NCBI RefSeq assembly: GCF_014650115.1
Contig: NZ_BMUI01000005.1
Location: forward strand, 186,001-250,000
From: Streptomyces olivaceoviridis
GTDB lineage: Bacteria; Actinomycetota; Actinomycetes; Streptomycetales; Streptomycetaceae
Direction: 5' to 3'
DNA: 64,000 nucleotides
Shown here: positions 23,603-33,400 of the stretch, in pieces
Numbering within the stretch: position 1 is the first letter of the stretch
How the letters are laid out: the number at the start of each line of letters is the position of its first letter
Program-made: the position numbers and the translations under genes
Notes under the pieces: generated by a model
What the model saw: the letters and a program-made list of their open reading frames with translations, nothing else
Databases searched by the model: none
What the model was told of the DNA's origin: nothing

Positions 23603-24871
23603 ATGCCCCTTCCCCCTACGACCGCGTTGACCCGTGTCCCGGGATTCCGGCGCCTGTTGACCGGACGGACGCTGTCCGTGCTGGCCACCTGTCTCATTCC
23701 CACCGCATTGACCCTGGCCGTCATCCACTCGACCGGTTCGGCGGGCGACCTCGGGCTGGTGCTGGCCTGCGAACTGATCCCGCAGCTGGTGCTGCTGCCG
23801 ATCGGCGGCGTCCTGGCCGACCGGCAGCCGCCCCAGCGGGTGGCGTTCGCCGCCGACCTGGTGCGTGGCCTGGTCCAACTGGCCATCGGCATCGAGCTGT
23901 TGGCCGGGACCGTGAACATCGCCCACCTCTCGGTCCTCTCCGTCATCACCGGCGCCGCCGTCGCCATCGGCACTCCCACGGTGTCGCCGCTGGTGACCGC
24001 CGTGGTTCCGCCGGAGGCCCGGCTCCGCGCCAACAGCCACCTCGGCACCGCACGGGGCATCGCGCTGGTCGCCGGCCCCGGCATCGTCGGTGTCATGGTC
24101 GTCACCATCGGGGTGGGCTGGTCGTTCGTGCTGACCGCGGTGCTGTTCCTCGTCGCCGCCACCACCCTGGGCGGCCTGAAGGTGACCCGGCACGAGCGCC
24201 CGGCCGGCCACAGCACCTTCCTCAAGGACCTGGCCGAGGGCTGGCAGGTGGTCCGTTCGCACCGCTGGTTCTGGACCAACCTCGTCGGCCACGGCATCTC
24301 CAACCTGACCGCGGGTGTGCTGATGACGCTCGGTCCGCTCATCGCGGTCCGTGAACTGGGGGGTGACACTTCCTGGGTCGTCACCTATCAGTGCGGCATG
24401 GTCGGCCTGCTGCTCGGCGCCTATCTGGCGCCCAGGCTGTCCATCCCACGGCCGCTGGTCGCGACCTCGCTCGGCGGCGCCGTCTTCGCCCTGCCGCTGC
24501 TCACGTTCGCGGTGCCCGCTCCGACCGCGGTGAACGCGGCGGCGTACTTCGTGGCGATGCTGGGTCTCGGCATCCTGAACACCGTGTGGCAGACCGTGAT
24601 GCAGCAGCAGTTCGAGCCGCACACCCTGGCCCGTGCGGACTCCTACGACGCGCTGCTCTCCTTCGCCGCGCGCCCGCTCGGCCTGGCCCTGGCCGCCCCG
24701 GTCGCGGCCACGACCGGCAACGCCGCCGTTCTGGTGGTGGCGGCCGTCCTGGTCGGCGCCGGCAGCCTCGGCCTGCTGGCGCTGCGCGAGGTGCGCACGA
24801 TGGGGTTCGTCACCCATGAGGAGACCGTGCCCGAGACGGTGACCGCGGCGGAGACGGCGGACGATCACTGA
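23603..24871 (+). CDS. MFS exporter of the biosynthetic cluster
   Basis: 422 residues, mostly hydrophobic, with the pattern of about 12 membrane helices. The loop between helices 2 and 3 has GGVLADRQPPQRVAFAADL, the major-facilitator motif A region. It resembles the MFS_3 (enterobactin-exporter-like) group found in siderophore and peptide clusters. It is the last gene of the rightward operon, 57 bases after the Cys-thioesterase, and is followed by a strong hairpin. The probable role is export of the product and self-protection. Confidence 0.88.
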   Translation: MPLPPTTALTRVPGFRRLLTGRTLSVLATCLIPTALTLAVIHSTGSAGDLGLVLACELIPQLVLLPIGGVLADRQPPQRVAFAADLVRGLVQLAIGIELLAGTVNIAHLSVLSVITGAAVAIGTPTVSPLVTAVVPPEARLRANSHLGTARGIALVAGPGIVGVMVVTIGVGWSFVLTAVLFLVAATTLGGLKVTRHERPAGHSTFLKDLAEGWQVVRSHRWFWTNLVGHGISNLTAGVLMTLGPLIAVRELGGDTSWVVTYQCGMVGLLLGAYLAPRLSIPRPLVATSLGGAVFALPLLTFAVPAPTAVNAAAYFVAMLGLGILNTVWQTVMQQQFEPHTLARADSYDALLSFAARPLGLALAAPVAATTGNAAVLVVAAVLVGAGSLGLLALREVRTMGFVTHEETVPETVTAAETADDH

Positions 24872-24916
24872 CCGCCCCCGACGGGGCCCCCGGCACGACA
24901 CCGGTGGTCGCACCCT

Positions 24917-24952
24917 GACGGTCCGCCCGCGTACAGCCGCGGGCGGACCGTC
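24917..24952. terminator. Bidirectional terminator at the right edge of the cluster
   Basis: A perfect 15-base stem (24917-24931 with 24938-24952) around the loop TACAGC, lying between convergent genes (MFS stop 24871, peptidase stop 25012). No U-tract follows, as is common in Streptomyces. Confidence 0.8.
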
Positions 24953-25011
24953 CGGTCATTCACCTGGGGGCGTGCCGGGTCGCCGTGGCCGTCCCCGGGC
25001 CGCGCCCGTCC

Positions 25012-26481
25012 TCACTTGCCGTTGACGTCCGAGGTGTCGACGGCGAAGCGGCCGGCCGCCCAGGCCATGGCCCGGCCGTTCTGCTCGAAGATGGTCCTGT
25101 TGACGTTGGCCAGCGTGTCGCACGCCTGGTGGTAACAGGGGTCGAGCATCTCGCCCACCGTGCCGCCGAACACCTTGGCCTGCTCGGGAGTCTTCACCGC
25201 GTCGGAGCCGGCGTTGACCCCGCCCGCCGGGATGCCGGCGGCGATGAAGGGCGAGTGGTCGGACCGGCCGTCCAGCACCAGTCCCGCGGTCGGCAGTCCC
25301 CGGTCGGCGAAGTATCCGCCGATGAGCCCGGAGATCCGGTCCGACCCCGCCGGGCCCGGACCGTCCGCGGTCCGGCCGTTGTAGACCTGCCGCAGGAAGT
25401 TCGGGGAGCCGATCATCTCCAGGTTGAGGTAGAGGGCGGTCCCGCTCCTGTCCGCGTCGTTCAACTGGTCGACGTAGTACTGGGAGCCGGAGATCCCCTT
25501 CTCCTCGGCGGCCCACCACGCGAAGCGGACCCGGTTCTTGACGTGCTTCCAGTACGGCGCCATCTCCACCGCCGTCTCCAGCAGCATCGCGGAGGCGGCC
25601 GCGTTGTCGTTCATGCCCGGGGTGGTGTCCACGCTGTCGATGTGCGCGCCCATGACCACGGTGTTGTCCGCACGGCCCGACGGGGTGTCGGCCAGCAGGT
25701 TGTAGGTCTTGGTCATCTTGTTCCGGCCCCGCAGATCGACGTTCACGGTGACGGGCCCCGCCGCGATGTCGGCTTTCAGCTGCTCGGCCTCACCCCGGTT
25801 CAGCGTCGCGATCGGGATACGGGCGTCCTCCGGCGGCACCATGCGGTAGCGCAGGTTCAGCTGGGGGTTCGGAGCGTTGACGTTCATGAGCACGGCCACC
25901 GCGCCCATCTCCGACGCCGTGATCTGCTTCTGGGTGATGAAACAGTCGTTGACGTCGACCAGGACGATCTTGCCCTTGACGTCCTGACCGGCGTAGTCGT
26001 TCGCCGTACAGCCGGTGGACTTGCCCGACGGGACCACGACGGGGGCCGTCAGTCCGCCTTCGGGCGTGGAGATCGAGAAGCGCGCGATGATCGGCGTCAG
26101 CGTCCGGGGATTCGGCGCCGTGACCGACGCCTTCTCCGAGAAGATCTCGTAGTCGAGGAAGGAGAACTCCTGCCGCTTGACCTGGTAGCCGGCGGCGGTC
26201 AGCGTGCGGGTCAGGTACTCCGTCGACGCGTCGTACCCGGGTGAGCCGTCGGCCCGGTGCCCGCCGTTCGCCGCCGTGGCCTCGGATATGGCCTCCAGGT
26301 GACGCCAGGCCTTCTCACCGGTCACAGCCTGCGACATCTTCTTGGCCAGGATGTCCGCTGGCATGTCTGAGACCTCGCTCCGGTCGGGGAGGGACCACCC
26401 CGCGAGAAGCAGAACGGCCCCTGCGGCCAGAAAGGCCCGGGCCCGGATGTGTAAACGATTCCGTCGCGGAAAACTCGTCAT
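25012..26481 (-). CDS. Secreted M28-family aminopeptidase with PA domain
   Basis: 489 residues from ATG 26481 (AAAGGAG upstream). An N-terminal signal (RNRLHIRARAFLAAGAVLLLAGW) directs export. A PA domain is inserted around residues 140-240 (VPSGKSTGCTANDYAGQDVKGKIVLVDV). The dizinc peptidase core follows: GAHIDSVDTTPGMNDNAAA, WAAEEKGISGS, a glutamate in NLEMIGS where Asp is common, DHSPF and a final metal-binding His in CYHQACDT. Such enzymes release N-terminal residues from peptides outside the cell. It converges on the biosynthetic cluster and is separated from it by the 24917 hairpin, so I take it as flanking and not part of the pathway. Confidence 0.9.
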   Translation of the reverse strand: MTSFPRRNRLHIRARAFLAAGAVLLLAGWSLPDRSEVSDMPADILAKKMSQAVTGEKAWRHLEAISEATAANGGHRADGSPGYDASTEYLTRTLTAAGYQVKRQEFSFLDYEIFSEKASVTAPNPRTLTPIIARFSISTPEGGLTAPVVVPSGKSTGCTANDYAGQDVKGKIVLVDVNDCFITQKQITASEMGAVAVLMNVNAPNPQLNLRYRMVPPEDARIPIATLNRGEAEQLKADIAAGPVTVNVDLRGRNKMTKTYNLLADTPSGRADNTVVMGAHIDSVDTTPGMNDNAAASAMLLETAVEMAPYWKHVKNRVRFAWWAAEEKGISGSQYYVDQLNDADRSGTALYLNLEMIGSPNFLRQVYNGRTADGPGPAGSDRISGLIGGYFADRGLPTAGLVLDGRSDHSPFIAAGIPAGGVNAGSDAVKTPEQAKVFGGTVGEMLDPCYHQACDTLANVNRTIFEQNGRAMAWAAGRFAVDTSDVNGK

Positions 26482-26590
26482 GAAACCGTCGACTCCTTTT
26501 CGTGTCGCATGCCCCGCCCTCGGAATGGGGCCGAGGCCCGGCAGAGGCGGCTGGAGGAGAGTTCGGCGGGATTCGGGGCGTGAAGAAGAC

Positions 26591-26669
26591 GCACGGGGAC
26601 GTTTCCCCGTGCACGCCCGTGCCTGGACCCCCGTGCCTGTACCCCCGTACCTGCGCCCCCGTACTGTCC
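26591..26669. repeat. Stem-loop and 14-base tandem repeats upstream of the peptidase
   Basis: 26591-26612 is a perfect 9-base stem (GCACGGGGA/TCCCCGTGC) with a CGTT loop. It is followed by four units of a 14-base repeat, CCCGTGCCTGGACC, starting at 26616, 26630, 26644 and 26658; the last unit is imperfect. The rest of 26482-26822 shows no gene. Confidence 0.7.
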
Positions 26670-26822
26670 GCCCGATTTCCCGAGACATAGGCACGTTCGC
26701 CGCGAGCGCGACGTTCATCCGTACGATTGTTCGAGATCGGGCGCTAGGACCATACCCTGTGGTACGTGAGTAACGCCTGAGGAACAAGGGGTTGGCTCGA
26801 TCCCTGCGGTGCTGTCTGCTTT

Positions 26823-27275
26823 TCAACCAGTGCGGAGGACACGGAAGCGGTCGGGGTGCGCCGGGTCCCGGTCGACGACTTGGATGGGCGCCCCGTCCCA
26901 CTGCCACACGCTGATGATTCGGCGGTGCGCGTCCGGTCCGCGCCGGGAGAGAGCGCAGCACATCGGCCAGGACGACGACCGTGTCGTAGCCCTCGAAGGC
27001 GACGAAGGAGGGCGGTTCGGCCGGCCGCTCGCGCAGGGCCCTCCCGACGCGTGCGCCCAGCGGGGTCAGGCACTCGGGCAGGTACCGCGGGAACGGGATC
27101 CCGGCGCCGTCCTCGCCCAGCGACGTCGCCCATCCGGCGGACTCCGGTTGCCCGGCCGGAGCGCCGATCGTCATCCCGGAGAGGCGCCGGTCGCGGCGGA
27201 CGGACTCGACGATCGGCACCGCCGGCTCCGGGTGGCCGACCAGGAGGAGCAGGGTCGTCGCGGAGCCGCAATGCC
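26823..27275 (-). pseudogene. Decayed substrate-binding-protein gene
   Basis: Reading leftwards, one frame gives a continuous periplasmic-binding-protein-like stretch (LLLLVGHPEPAVPIVESVRR, TIGAPAGQPESAGW, SFVAFEGYDTVVVLADVLRS). Just after it the likeness moves to another frame, RRIISVWQWDGAPIQVVDRD and so on, ending in a natural-looking terminus FRVLRTG and the stop at 26825. The first two-thirds of a normal gene is missing, and about 20 codons seem deleted at the frame change (about 26930). Relic of a branched-chain-amino-acid-type ABC solute-binding protein or a sensor of that fold. Confidence 0.6.
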
Positions 27276-27419
27276 TGGTGATTCGCGGCCGTCTCGTCTC
27301 GCCGTGGCCGGCGCCCCCGGGTGTCCATGCCGGGCAGTGCATCCACCACCGCCGCCGACCGGCAACCGGTTGTCTGTTCGCCGGGCCGCACGAACCTGCT
27401 TCGGGCCACCGAGCGGACC

Positions 27420-28406
27420 TCAGGCGGCCATGTCTCCCGCTGGCCGCCGTGCGTCCGACAGCCCGTGCACCAGCCACTCGCGGGGTGTCATCCCGTAGGC
27501 GTCACGGAAGGCACGGCTGAAGTGAGCGGCGCTCACGAAGCCCCACCGCCGCGCGATGACCGCCACTCCGGTCTCCAGTGCGCGGGGGCGCAGGAGGTCA
27601 CGGCGGCACCGCTCCAGGCGCTGCGCCCGGATCCATCCGGCCACCGTGGTTCCCTCCTGCTCGAAGATCTTGTGCAGGTAGCGCACCGACATGAAGTGAA
27701 CGGCGGCGATGGTGCGTGGGGAGAGGCCGGGGTCGGCGAGGTTCCTCATGATGTGGTCCTTGACGCGCACCAGCGTGGCCGCGGCCGTCGCCGAGTGCGG
27801 CCGGGACAGACGGCCGCGGCGCTCGTCGACGAGCAGGGCCAGCAGATCCAGCGCGGTGACGGCGAGCCGGCGGCCGACGGCGTCGTCGACGTCGGCCGCC
27901 ACGCGCGCCAGGCCCGCGACGTACTGGGCCAGGACGGCCGCACTCCCCTCATTGCCGGTGAAGGTGGTCGCGGTCAGCGACCGCAGGTCCTCGTGCCGCA
28001 CGGAAAGCACTTCGCGAGGAAAATGGAAGGATGTGAAAGCGAAGGGCTCGTGGAGCGTTTTCCTGAACGCGCGGGAGGAATCCGAGAGGGAGAACTGGCC
28101 GGGCCGGACCACGCATTGCCGCCCGTCCTGTTCTTTCATCGCGGTACCGCGCTCCTGGAGAGTGAGGATGATGAATTCCTGATCCTCGCCGGTTATCAGG
28201 CGGCTGCTCCGCGTCACCGTTTGCGGCCCCGCCCGGACACGGGAGATCCGCAGGACGCCGAGCCGGTCGCTGACGATGTCGCCGGGTGACGGCTCCTCCT
28301 CAAGGAGATCGACACCGAGCGGCATGAAGGTGTTCGTCACCGCCTCGTGCCAGCTCTCCACCCGGTCGGCGGCGGACAGCTCCGCGGTGGACACAATGAC
28401 GGGCAT
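27420..28406 (-). CDS. AraC-family regulator
   Basis: 328 residues, ATG with GAGGAAGA upstream. Residues about 1-200 match the AraC_binding_2 type sensor (ESWHEAVTNTFMPLGVD near the start). Residues about 215-320 form the double helix-turn-helix, with MSVRYLHKIFEQEGTTVAGWIR and GFVSAAHFSRAFRDAYGMTPREW. It is divergent from the molybdopterin oxidoreductase trio at 28634, which it probably controls from the 230-base intergenic region. It is a paralogue of the regulator at 57450, which shares the same HTH wording. Confidence 0.9.
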   Translation of the reverse strand: MPVIVSTAELSAADRVESWHEAVTNTFMPLGVDLLEEEPSPGDIVSDRLGVLRISRVRAGPQTVTRSSRLITGEDQEFIILTLQERGTAMKEQDGRQCVVRPGQFSLSDSSRAFRKTLHEPFAFTSFHFPREVLSVRHEDLRSLTATTFTGNEGSAAVLAQYVAGLARVAADVDDAVGRRLAVTALDLLALLVDERRGRLSRPHSATAAATLVRVKDHIMRNLADPGLSPRTIAAVHFMSVRYLHKIFEQEGTTVAGWIRAQRLERCRRDLLRPRALETGVAVIARRWGFVSAAHFSRAFRDAYGMTPREWLVHGLSDARRPAGDMAA

Positions 28407-28633
28407 CGATCTTCCTCAACAGGTCGTGCGGTGAACAGGAGGCTGCGGCCGGCATTGGGCCCACCCTGACCCGTGATGGCTGGAATGTCCACCCAAGAGC
28501 GGGTCATGTCCCTGCCCCCGCTTTTCCAGCGGTTCCGCCCGGCCCCGGCCCGAGTGGTCAAGCCCCCGCCGTGGCCCGAGACTGGAGGAAGAGCCCCCTT
28601 GCTCCTCCGGCGGCGGGTCATATCGCGCAGGAG

Positions 28634-29239
28634 ATGACGTTGACTTCCTTCTCACCCGGCTTCCGAGGGCGACCCCGCGCGTTGACGGAGCGGCTGCCGC
28701 CCGGCCAGTATCCGACCGAGTCGTTCCCCGTCCTGTCGGCCGGTCCCACTCCGCGGGTGCCGACCGAGAACTGGTCGTTCACCGTCACCACGGAGCTCGG
28801 CGAGACGCGCAGCTGGACCTGGGACCAGATGATGGCCCTGCCCCAGCAGGACACGGTGACGGACATCCACTGCGTCACCCGCTGGTCCAAGTTCGACACG
28901 CGCTGGCGCGGGGTGTCACTCGACGCCTTCTTCGAAGGGCTGGAGACGACCGCGGCACACGTGGTGGCCGACAGCTACGGCGGCTACACCACCAACCTTC
29001 CGCTCGCCGACCTTCTCGGCGGCAGGGCGTGGATCGCCCACACCTACGACGGCTACGCGCTCTCACCCGAGCACGGCGGGCCGGCGCGGCTGCTGGTCCC
29101 GCACCTGTACTTCTGGAAGTCGGCGAAGTGGGTGCGCGGACTGCGGTTCGCGCACGAGGACGACCCGGGCTTCTGGGAGTCCGCCGGTTACCACAACTAC
29201 GGCGACCCCTGGCGCGAGCAGCGTCACTGGGGCGACTGA
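28634..29239 (+). CDS. Sulfite-oxidase-family molybdopterin oxidoreductase
   Basis: 201 residues from ATG 28634. The ribosome site AGGAG touches this ATG, so TTG 28640 or GTG 28571 are possible starts. The fold marks are GPTPRVPTENWSFTVTTE, then the molybdenum-ligand cysteine in DIHCVTRWSKFDTRWRGV and RLLVPHLYFWKSAKWVRGL. It is a short, soluble member close to the catalytic subunit MsrP/YedY, without an evident Tat signal. The next gene encodes a flavin reductase starting two bases after the stop, so the pair looks like an oxidoreductase with its own electron donor. Substrate unknown. Confidence 0.85.
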   Translation: MTLTSFSPGFRGRPRALTERLPPGQYPTESFPVLSAGPTPRVPTENWSFTVTTELGETRSWTWDQMMALPQQDTVTDIHCVTRWSKFDTRWRGVSLDAFFEGLETTAAHVVADSYGGYTTNLPLADLLGGRAWIAHTYDGYALSPEHGGPARLLVPHLYFWKSAKWVRGLRFAHEDDPGFWESAGYHNYGDPWREQRHWGD

Positions 29240-29241
29240 CC

Positions 29242-29964
29242 ATGGCTCTCGCCTGGCTGCCGGCACGGCTGGTCGGGCGCCGCGCGCAGAGCGCGACCGC
29301 CCGCACCCTGGTGTTCACCGTGCCCGGCTGGCCCGGCCACCTGCCCGGCCAGCACGTCGACGTGCGTCTCACGGCCGACGACGGCTACCAGGCCGTCCGC
29401 AGCTACTCCCTGGCCGCGCCCGCCGACGACGACCGGCTGGAACTGGGCGTGCAGGCCGTGGCCGACGGCGAGGTCTCGCCCTACCTGGCCGACCACCTGC
29501 CGCCGGGCGAGGAGGTCGAGGTGCGCGGACCGCTCGGCAACTGGTTCGTGTGGCACCCGGAGCGGACCGAACCGGTGCTCTCGGTGGCGGGCGGTTCCGG
29601 TGTCGTACCGCTCATGTCCATGATCCGCGCCCACCGCTCGGCCGGCTCGCGCGGCCTCTTCCAACTGGTGTACTCCGTGCGCGATCCCGAGGACGTCTGG
29701 TACCGGGAAGAACTCGCCGACGGCGGCCCGTCCCTCGACATCCGGTTCATCCACACCCGTCGGACCCCGCCCGGCACCTCCCGCGCGCCCGGCCGCATCA
29801 CGGCGGCGGACCTGCGGGAGCCGACGGCCCGCCTGGATCCGGTGAGCCCCGTCTACGTCTGCGGTCCCACCGGATTCGTGGAGACCGTCGGCGAGCTGCT
29901 CGTCGAACTGTTCGCCGGCCAGGGGAAGGAACCCGCGACCATCCGCACCGAACGCTTCGGCTGA
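29242..29964 (+). CDS. Ferredoxin-NADP reductase-like flavoprotein
   Basis: 240 residues. The FAD-binding RxYS motif is RSYSLAAP, the NAD(P)-binding loop is VAGGSGVVPLMSMIRAH, and the C-terminal YVCGPTGFVETV block is present. It lacks a 2Fe-2S domain. It starts two bases after the molybdopterin oxidoreductase stop, so the two are almost certainly co-translated partners, with this protein passing NAD(P)H electrons to it. Confidence 0.9.
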   Translation: MALAWLPARLVGRRAQSATARTLVFTVPGWPGHLPGQHVDVRLTADDGYQAVRSYSLAAPADDDRLELGVQAVADGEVSPYLADHLPPGEEVEVRGPLGNWFVWHPERTEPVLSVAGGSGVVPLMSMIRAHRSAGSRGLFQLVYSVRDPEDVWYREELADGGPSLDIRFIHTRRTPPGTSRAPGRITAADLREPTARLDPVSPVYVCGPTGFVETVGELLVELFAGQGKEPATIRTERFG

Positions 29965-29993
29965 CCCTTCTGCTCAGGACAGGGGAGATTCTC

Positions 29994-30266
29994 ATGTCAG
30001 ACCCCGCCGCCTTCCTCGACGGCAACAGTCTTGCCGGTCCGTTGTCGGAGATCCTCTCCGTGGAGCCCACCACGGCCTGGTGGCGGTGCCCGAACTGCCG
30101 GCGGTCCGGGACTCTGGCGCAACTGCACCTCTACGGCCCGGAACCAGGGATGACCGCTCGCTGCCCGGGATGCGCCTATGTCGCGCTGCGCCTGGTCAAG
30201 GAGGAGGATCACATCTGGCTGACCCTGGGCAGCGGGAGCGGCGCCTTCCGGTTCCGCACCGCCTGA
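29994..30266 (+). CDS. Small zinc-ribbon protein (DUF6510-like)
   Basis: 90 residues, ATG with GGGGAG upstream, 29 bases after the reductase gene. Two CxxC pairs (CPNC and CPGC, about 28 residues apart) form a zinc ribbon. The C-terminus WLTLGSGSGAFRF is conserved in proteins that travel with sulfite-oxidase-like and reductase genes. Function unknown; it may be an accessory to the oxidoreductase pair. Confidence 0.75.
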   Translation: MSDPAAFLDGNSLAGPLSEILSVEPTTAWWRCPNCRRSGTLAQLHLYGPEPGMTARCPGCAYVALRLVKEEDHIWLTLGSGSGAFRFRTA

Positions 30267-30339
30267 GGGGCGACGCGGCGGCACCAGCCGCGCGCACCCG
30301 AGAAGCTCCTGCGTGTCGCCGTTGGGACATGTCGCAGCT

Positions 30340-30365
30340 GTGACAGCTCATGCCCGTGACAGCTC
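30340..30365 (+). promoter_or_regulatory. Direct repeat GTGACAGCTC upstream of the subtilase gene
   Basis: Two identical 10-base copies start at 30340 and 30356, 16 bases apart and 65-90 bases before the start codon. The spacing suggests a protein-binding site or part of a promoter, but no matching factor can be named. Confidence 0.4.
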
Positions 30366-30429
30366 CGGCCTTCTCACCAAATGATTTCGGACAGTTGTGA
30401 TCTACGGCTGTTCGAAAGGTGTTTCCCCG

Positions 30430-33400
30430 ATGGCAAAGTTCCGCCCCATGGCGGTGATATCAACAGGGTTGATACTGCTCGCTGGAGTCGTACCCACCAC
30501 CGCCGTGGCGCGGACGGCGACCAGCGGTACCGTCGCTCGTCCCGCGTCCGAGGCGGGGGCTCGCTCCACGACCGTACGGCTGATCACCGGGGACCAGGTG
30601 ACCGTGACGTCGTTGCCCGGCGGACGGCGCACCGCGTCGGTGCGGCCCGGCCCCGGTCGCGAGCACATCCCCTTCGAGACGCTCGAAGAGGACGACAAGT
30701 CGCTGACCGTGCTCCCGTGGGACGCCGAGGGCTTGGTGTCCGCGGGCACGCTGGACCGCCGGCTGTTCGACGTGACCGCGCTGATCTCGCAGGGCTACGA
30801 CGAGGCACACACCTCCGCGCTGCCGTTGATCGTCTCCTCCGAGCCGTCCCGGGAGGGGGCCAGGGTCACCGCCGAGGCGGCACGGGCCGCGGCGGCCACC
30901 GCCGACCGGCTCGTGGCGCTCAACACCCCGGGGACCCCCTCCCGGAACCTGCCGAGCATCCACGCACGGTCGCTTCGGGTCGCCGACCGCCGACTGGGGG
31001 CCTTCTGGAAGACGTTGAACCCCGGCGGCGAAGCCGGTGTCGCCCGTGCCGCGCTGACCCCCCGGGTGTCGCTGGACGGCAGGGTGAAGGCCGTGCTGGA
31101 CCGCAGCACCGCGCAGATCAACGCCCCCACCGCCTGGAAGGCGGGTGACGAGGGCCAGGGCGTCAAGGTGGCCGTGCTCGACACGGGTGTCGACGCGAGC
31201 CATCCCGATCTCGCCGGCCGCATCACGGAAGCCGTGGACTTCTCCAACAGTGCCAACACGGACGACCACTTTGGGCACGGCACGCACGTCGCCTCGATCG
31301 TCGGCGGCAGCGGCGCCGCGTCGGGCGGGACCCGTCGGGGCGTGGCGCCCCGGGCCGACCTCCTCATCGGCAAGGTCCTGGGCGACGACGGCTACGGCAC
31401 CGAGTCGGCCGTCATCGACGGCATGCAGTGGGCGACGCGCGAACACGCCAAGGTCGTCAACATGAGCCTGGGGTCGGGGTCTCCGACCGACGGCACCGAT
31501 CCGCTCAGCCAGGCTGTCGACTCCCTGACCGCGTCCAGCGGCACGCTCTTCGTCGTCGCGGCGGGCAACGAGGGGGAGACAGGTCCGTCCAGTGTCAGCT
31601 CGCCGGGTGCGGCCGACGCGGCGCTGACCGTGGGGGCCGTCGACCGTGACGACTCCGTCGCCCCGTTCTCCAGCCGCGGCCCGCGCCTGGGCGACGGCGC
31701 GGTCAAGCCCGACGTGACCGCCCCCGGAGTCGGCATCATCGCCGCCCGCGCGTCCGGCACCACGCTGGGCGACCCGGTCGACGCGCACTACGTCGCCCTG
31801 TCGGGGACCTCCATGGCCACCCCGCACGTCGCCGGCGCCGCCGCGCTCCTGGCCCAGCGGCACCCGGACTGGGACGCCCAGCAGCTCAAGGACGCCCTGA
31901 TCAGCACCGCGCACACCGTGCCCCACACCCAGGTGACCGAACAGGGCGGCGGCCGTATCGACGTGGCCACGGCCATGGGTCCTGTCCGGGCCGGCGGTTC
32001 CGTCTCCCTCGCCCCGCTGACCACCGGCGGCTCGGGAGGGCGGCAGCAGGCGGCCACCGTTCGCTACACCAACTCCGGCGACCGCCCGGTCACGCTCTCC
32101 CTGGCCCTCGGCCTGGCCACCGAATCCGGGCGCGCGCTGCCGGACGGGGTGGTGGGCCTCGGCTCCGACACGGTGCGGCTCGGCCCCGGCGCCACGGCCG
32201 AGGTGCCGCTGAGCACCGACGCCCGGAACGCGGTCCGCGGCAACTACTACGGGTACCTCACCGCGAAGTCGGCGGACGGCGCCGTACTCACCCACACCAC
32301 CGTCTCCCTCGCGGTCCACGCCCCGCGGCACCGGCTGACCGTGTTCTACCGCGACCGCGACGGCAAGGTGATGCCGGACTGGCTGCCCATGATCTGGGGC
32401 CCTGACGGATTCGTGGACTACGCGGACAGGCAGGCCCACGTCGCCCTCGTGGAGGAGGGCACGTACTACGTGAGTTCGGCCTTCTCCGACATGACCGATC
32501 ACGGCGGCGAGGCGGGCACCGTCGTCGCCCCCGAGGTCAAGGTCACCAAGGACCGGACGGTGACACTGAACGCCGCCGAGGCCACCCAGGTGCACATCCG
32601 CACACCACGCCCGGCCGAGCAGCACGGCATCCTCAGCACCACCGTGTACCGCCGGATCGACGGTCACGGACTGGTCCAGGGAGTCATGTACTTCGACGAC
32701 GTCACACGCCTCTACGTCAGCCCGACCTCCCGGGTGACCGACGGCGCCTTCGAGTTCTCCTCGCGCTGGCAGATGGTTGCCCCGCAACTGCGGGCGAAGG
32801 TCTCCGGCGGCTCCCGGGAGTTCGTCCCGTTCTACGAGCCCGACTCCTCCGTCTTCCCGGACCGCGGCGCACGGCTGACCGCCATGGACGCGGGCACGTC
32901 GTCGGCGCCCGACTTCCGCCACGCACGCGGGAAACTCGCCGTCGTACGGTACGACTTCTCCGTCACCGAGCCGGAACTCGCCCGGTCCGCCGCGAAGGCC
33001 GGGGCCAAGGCGCTGCTGATGGTGTGGCCCGAGGAGCAGGCCAGCGCCTGGACCCGGTGGCAGCCGACCGGTGACCGGACGGCTCTGCCCAGCATGCGGG
33101 CCTCCTGGAAGGACGGCACCGCCCTGCTGGAGCGCGTCGAGAAGGGCACCACGACGGTGGCGTTCTCCGGCACGGTGCGCAGCCCGTACCTGTACGACGT
33201 GATGCAGGTGTCGAAGGACTTGGTCCCCAAGCAGGTCGTGCACACCGTCTCGGAGCGGGAGAGCGCCGTGGTGCGCAGCACGTACACCCGCACCGGTGCC
33301 GCGCTGTGGGCCAGCGAGCAGCGTTTCGGGTGGCGGCCGTACCAAGAGACCGCGTGGAACCAGTACAGCCGCTACGTCCCGGTGGGCCGGGAACGCGTCG

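Noticed and set aside
25012..26481. M28 peptidase as part of the biosynthetic pathway
   Set aside because: Convergent with the cluster, separated by a strong bidirectional terminator, and has the features of an ordinary secreted aminopeptidase.
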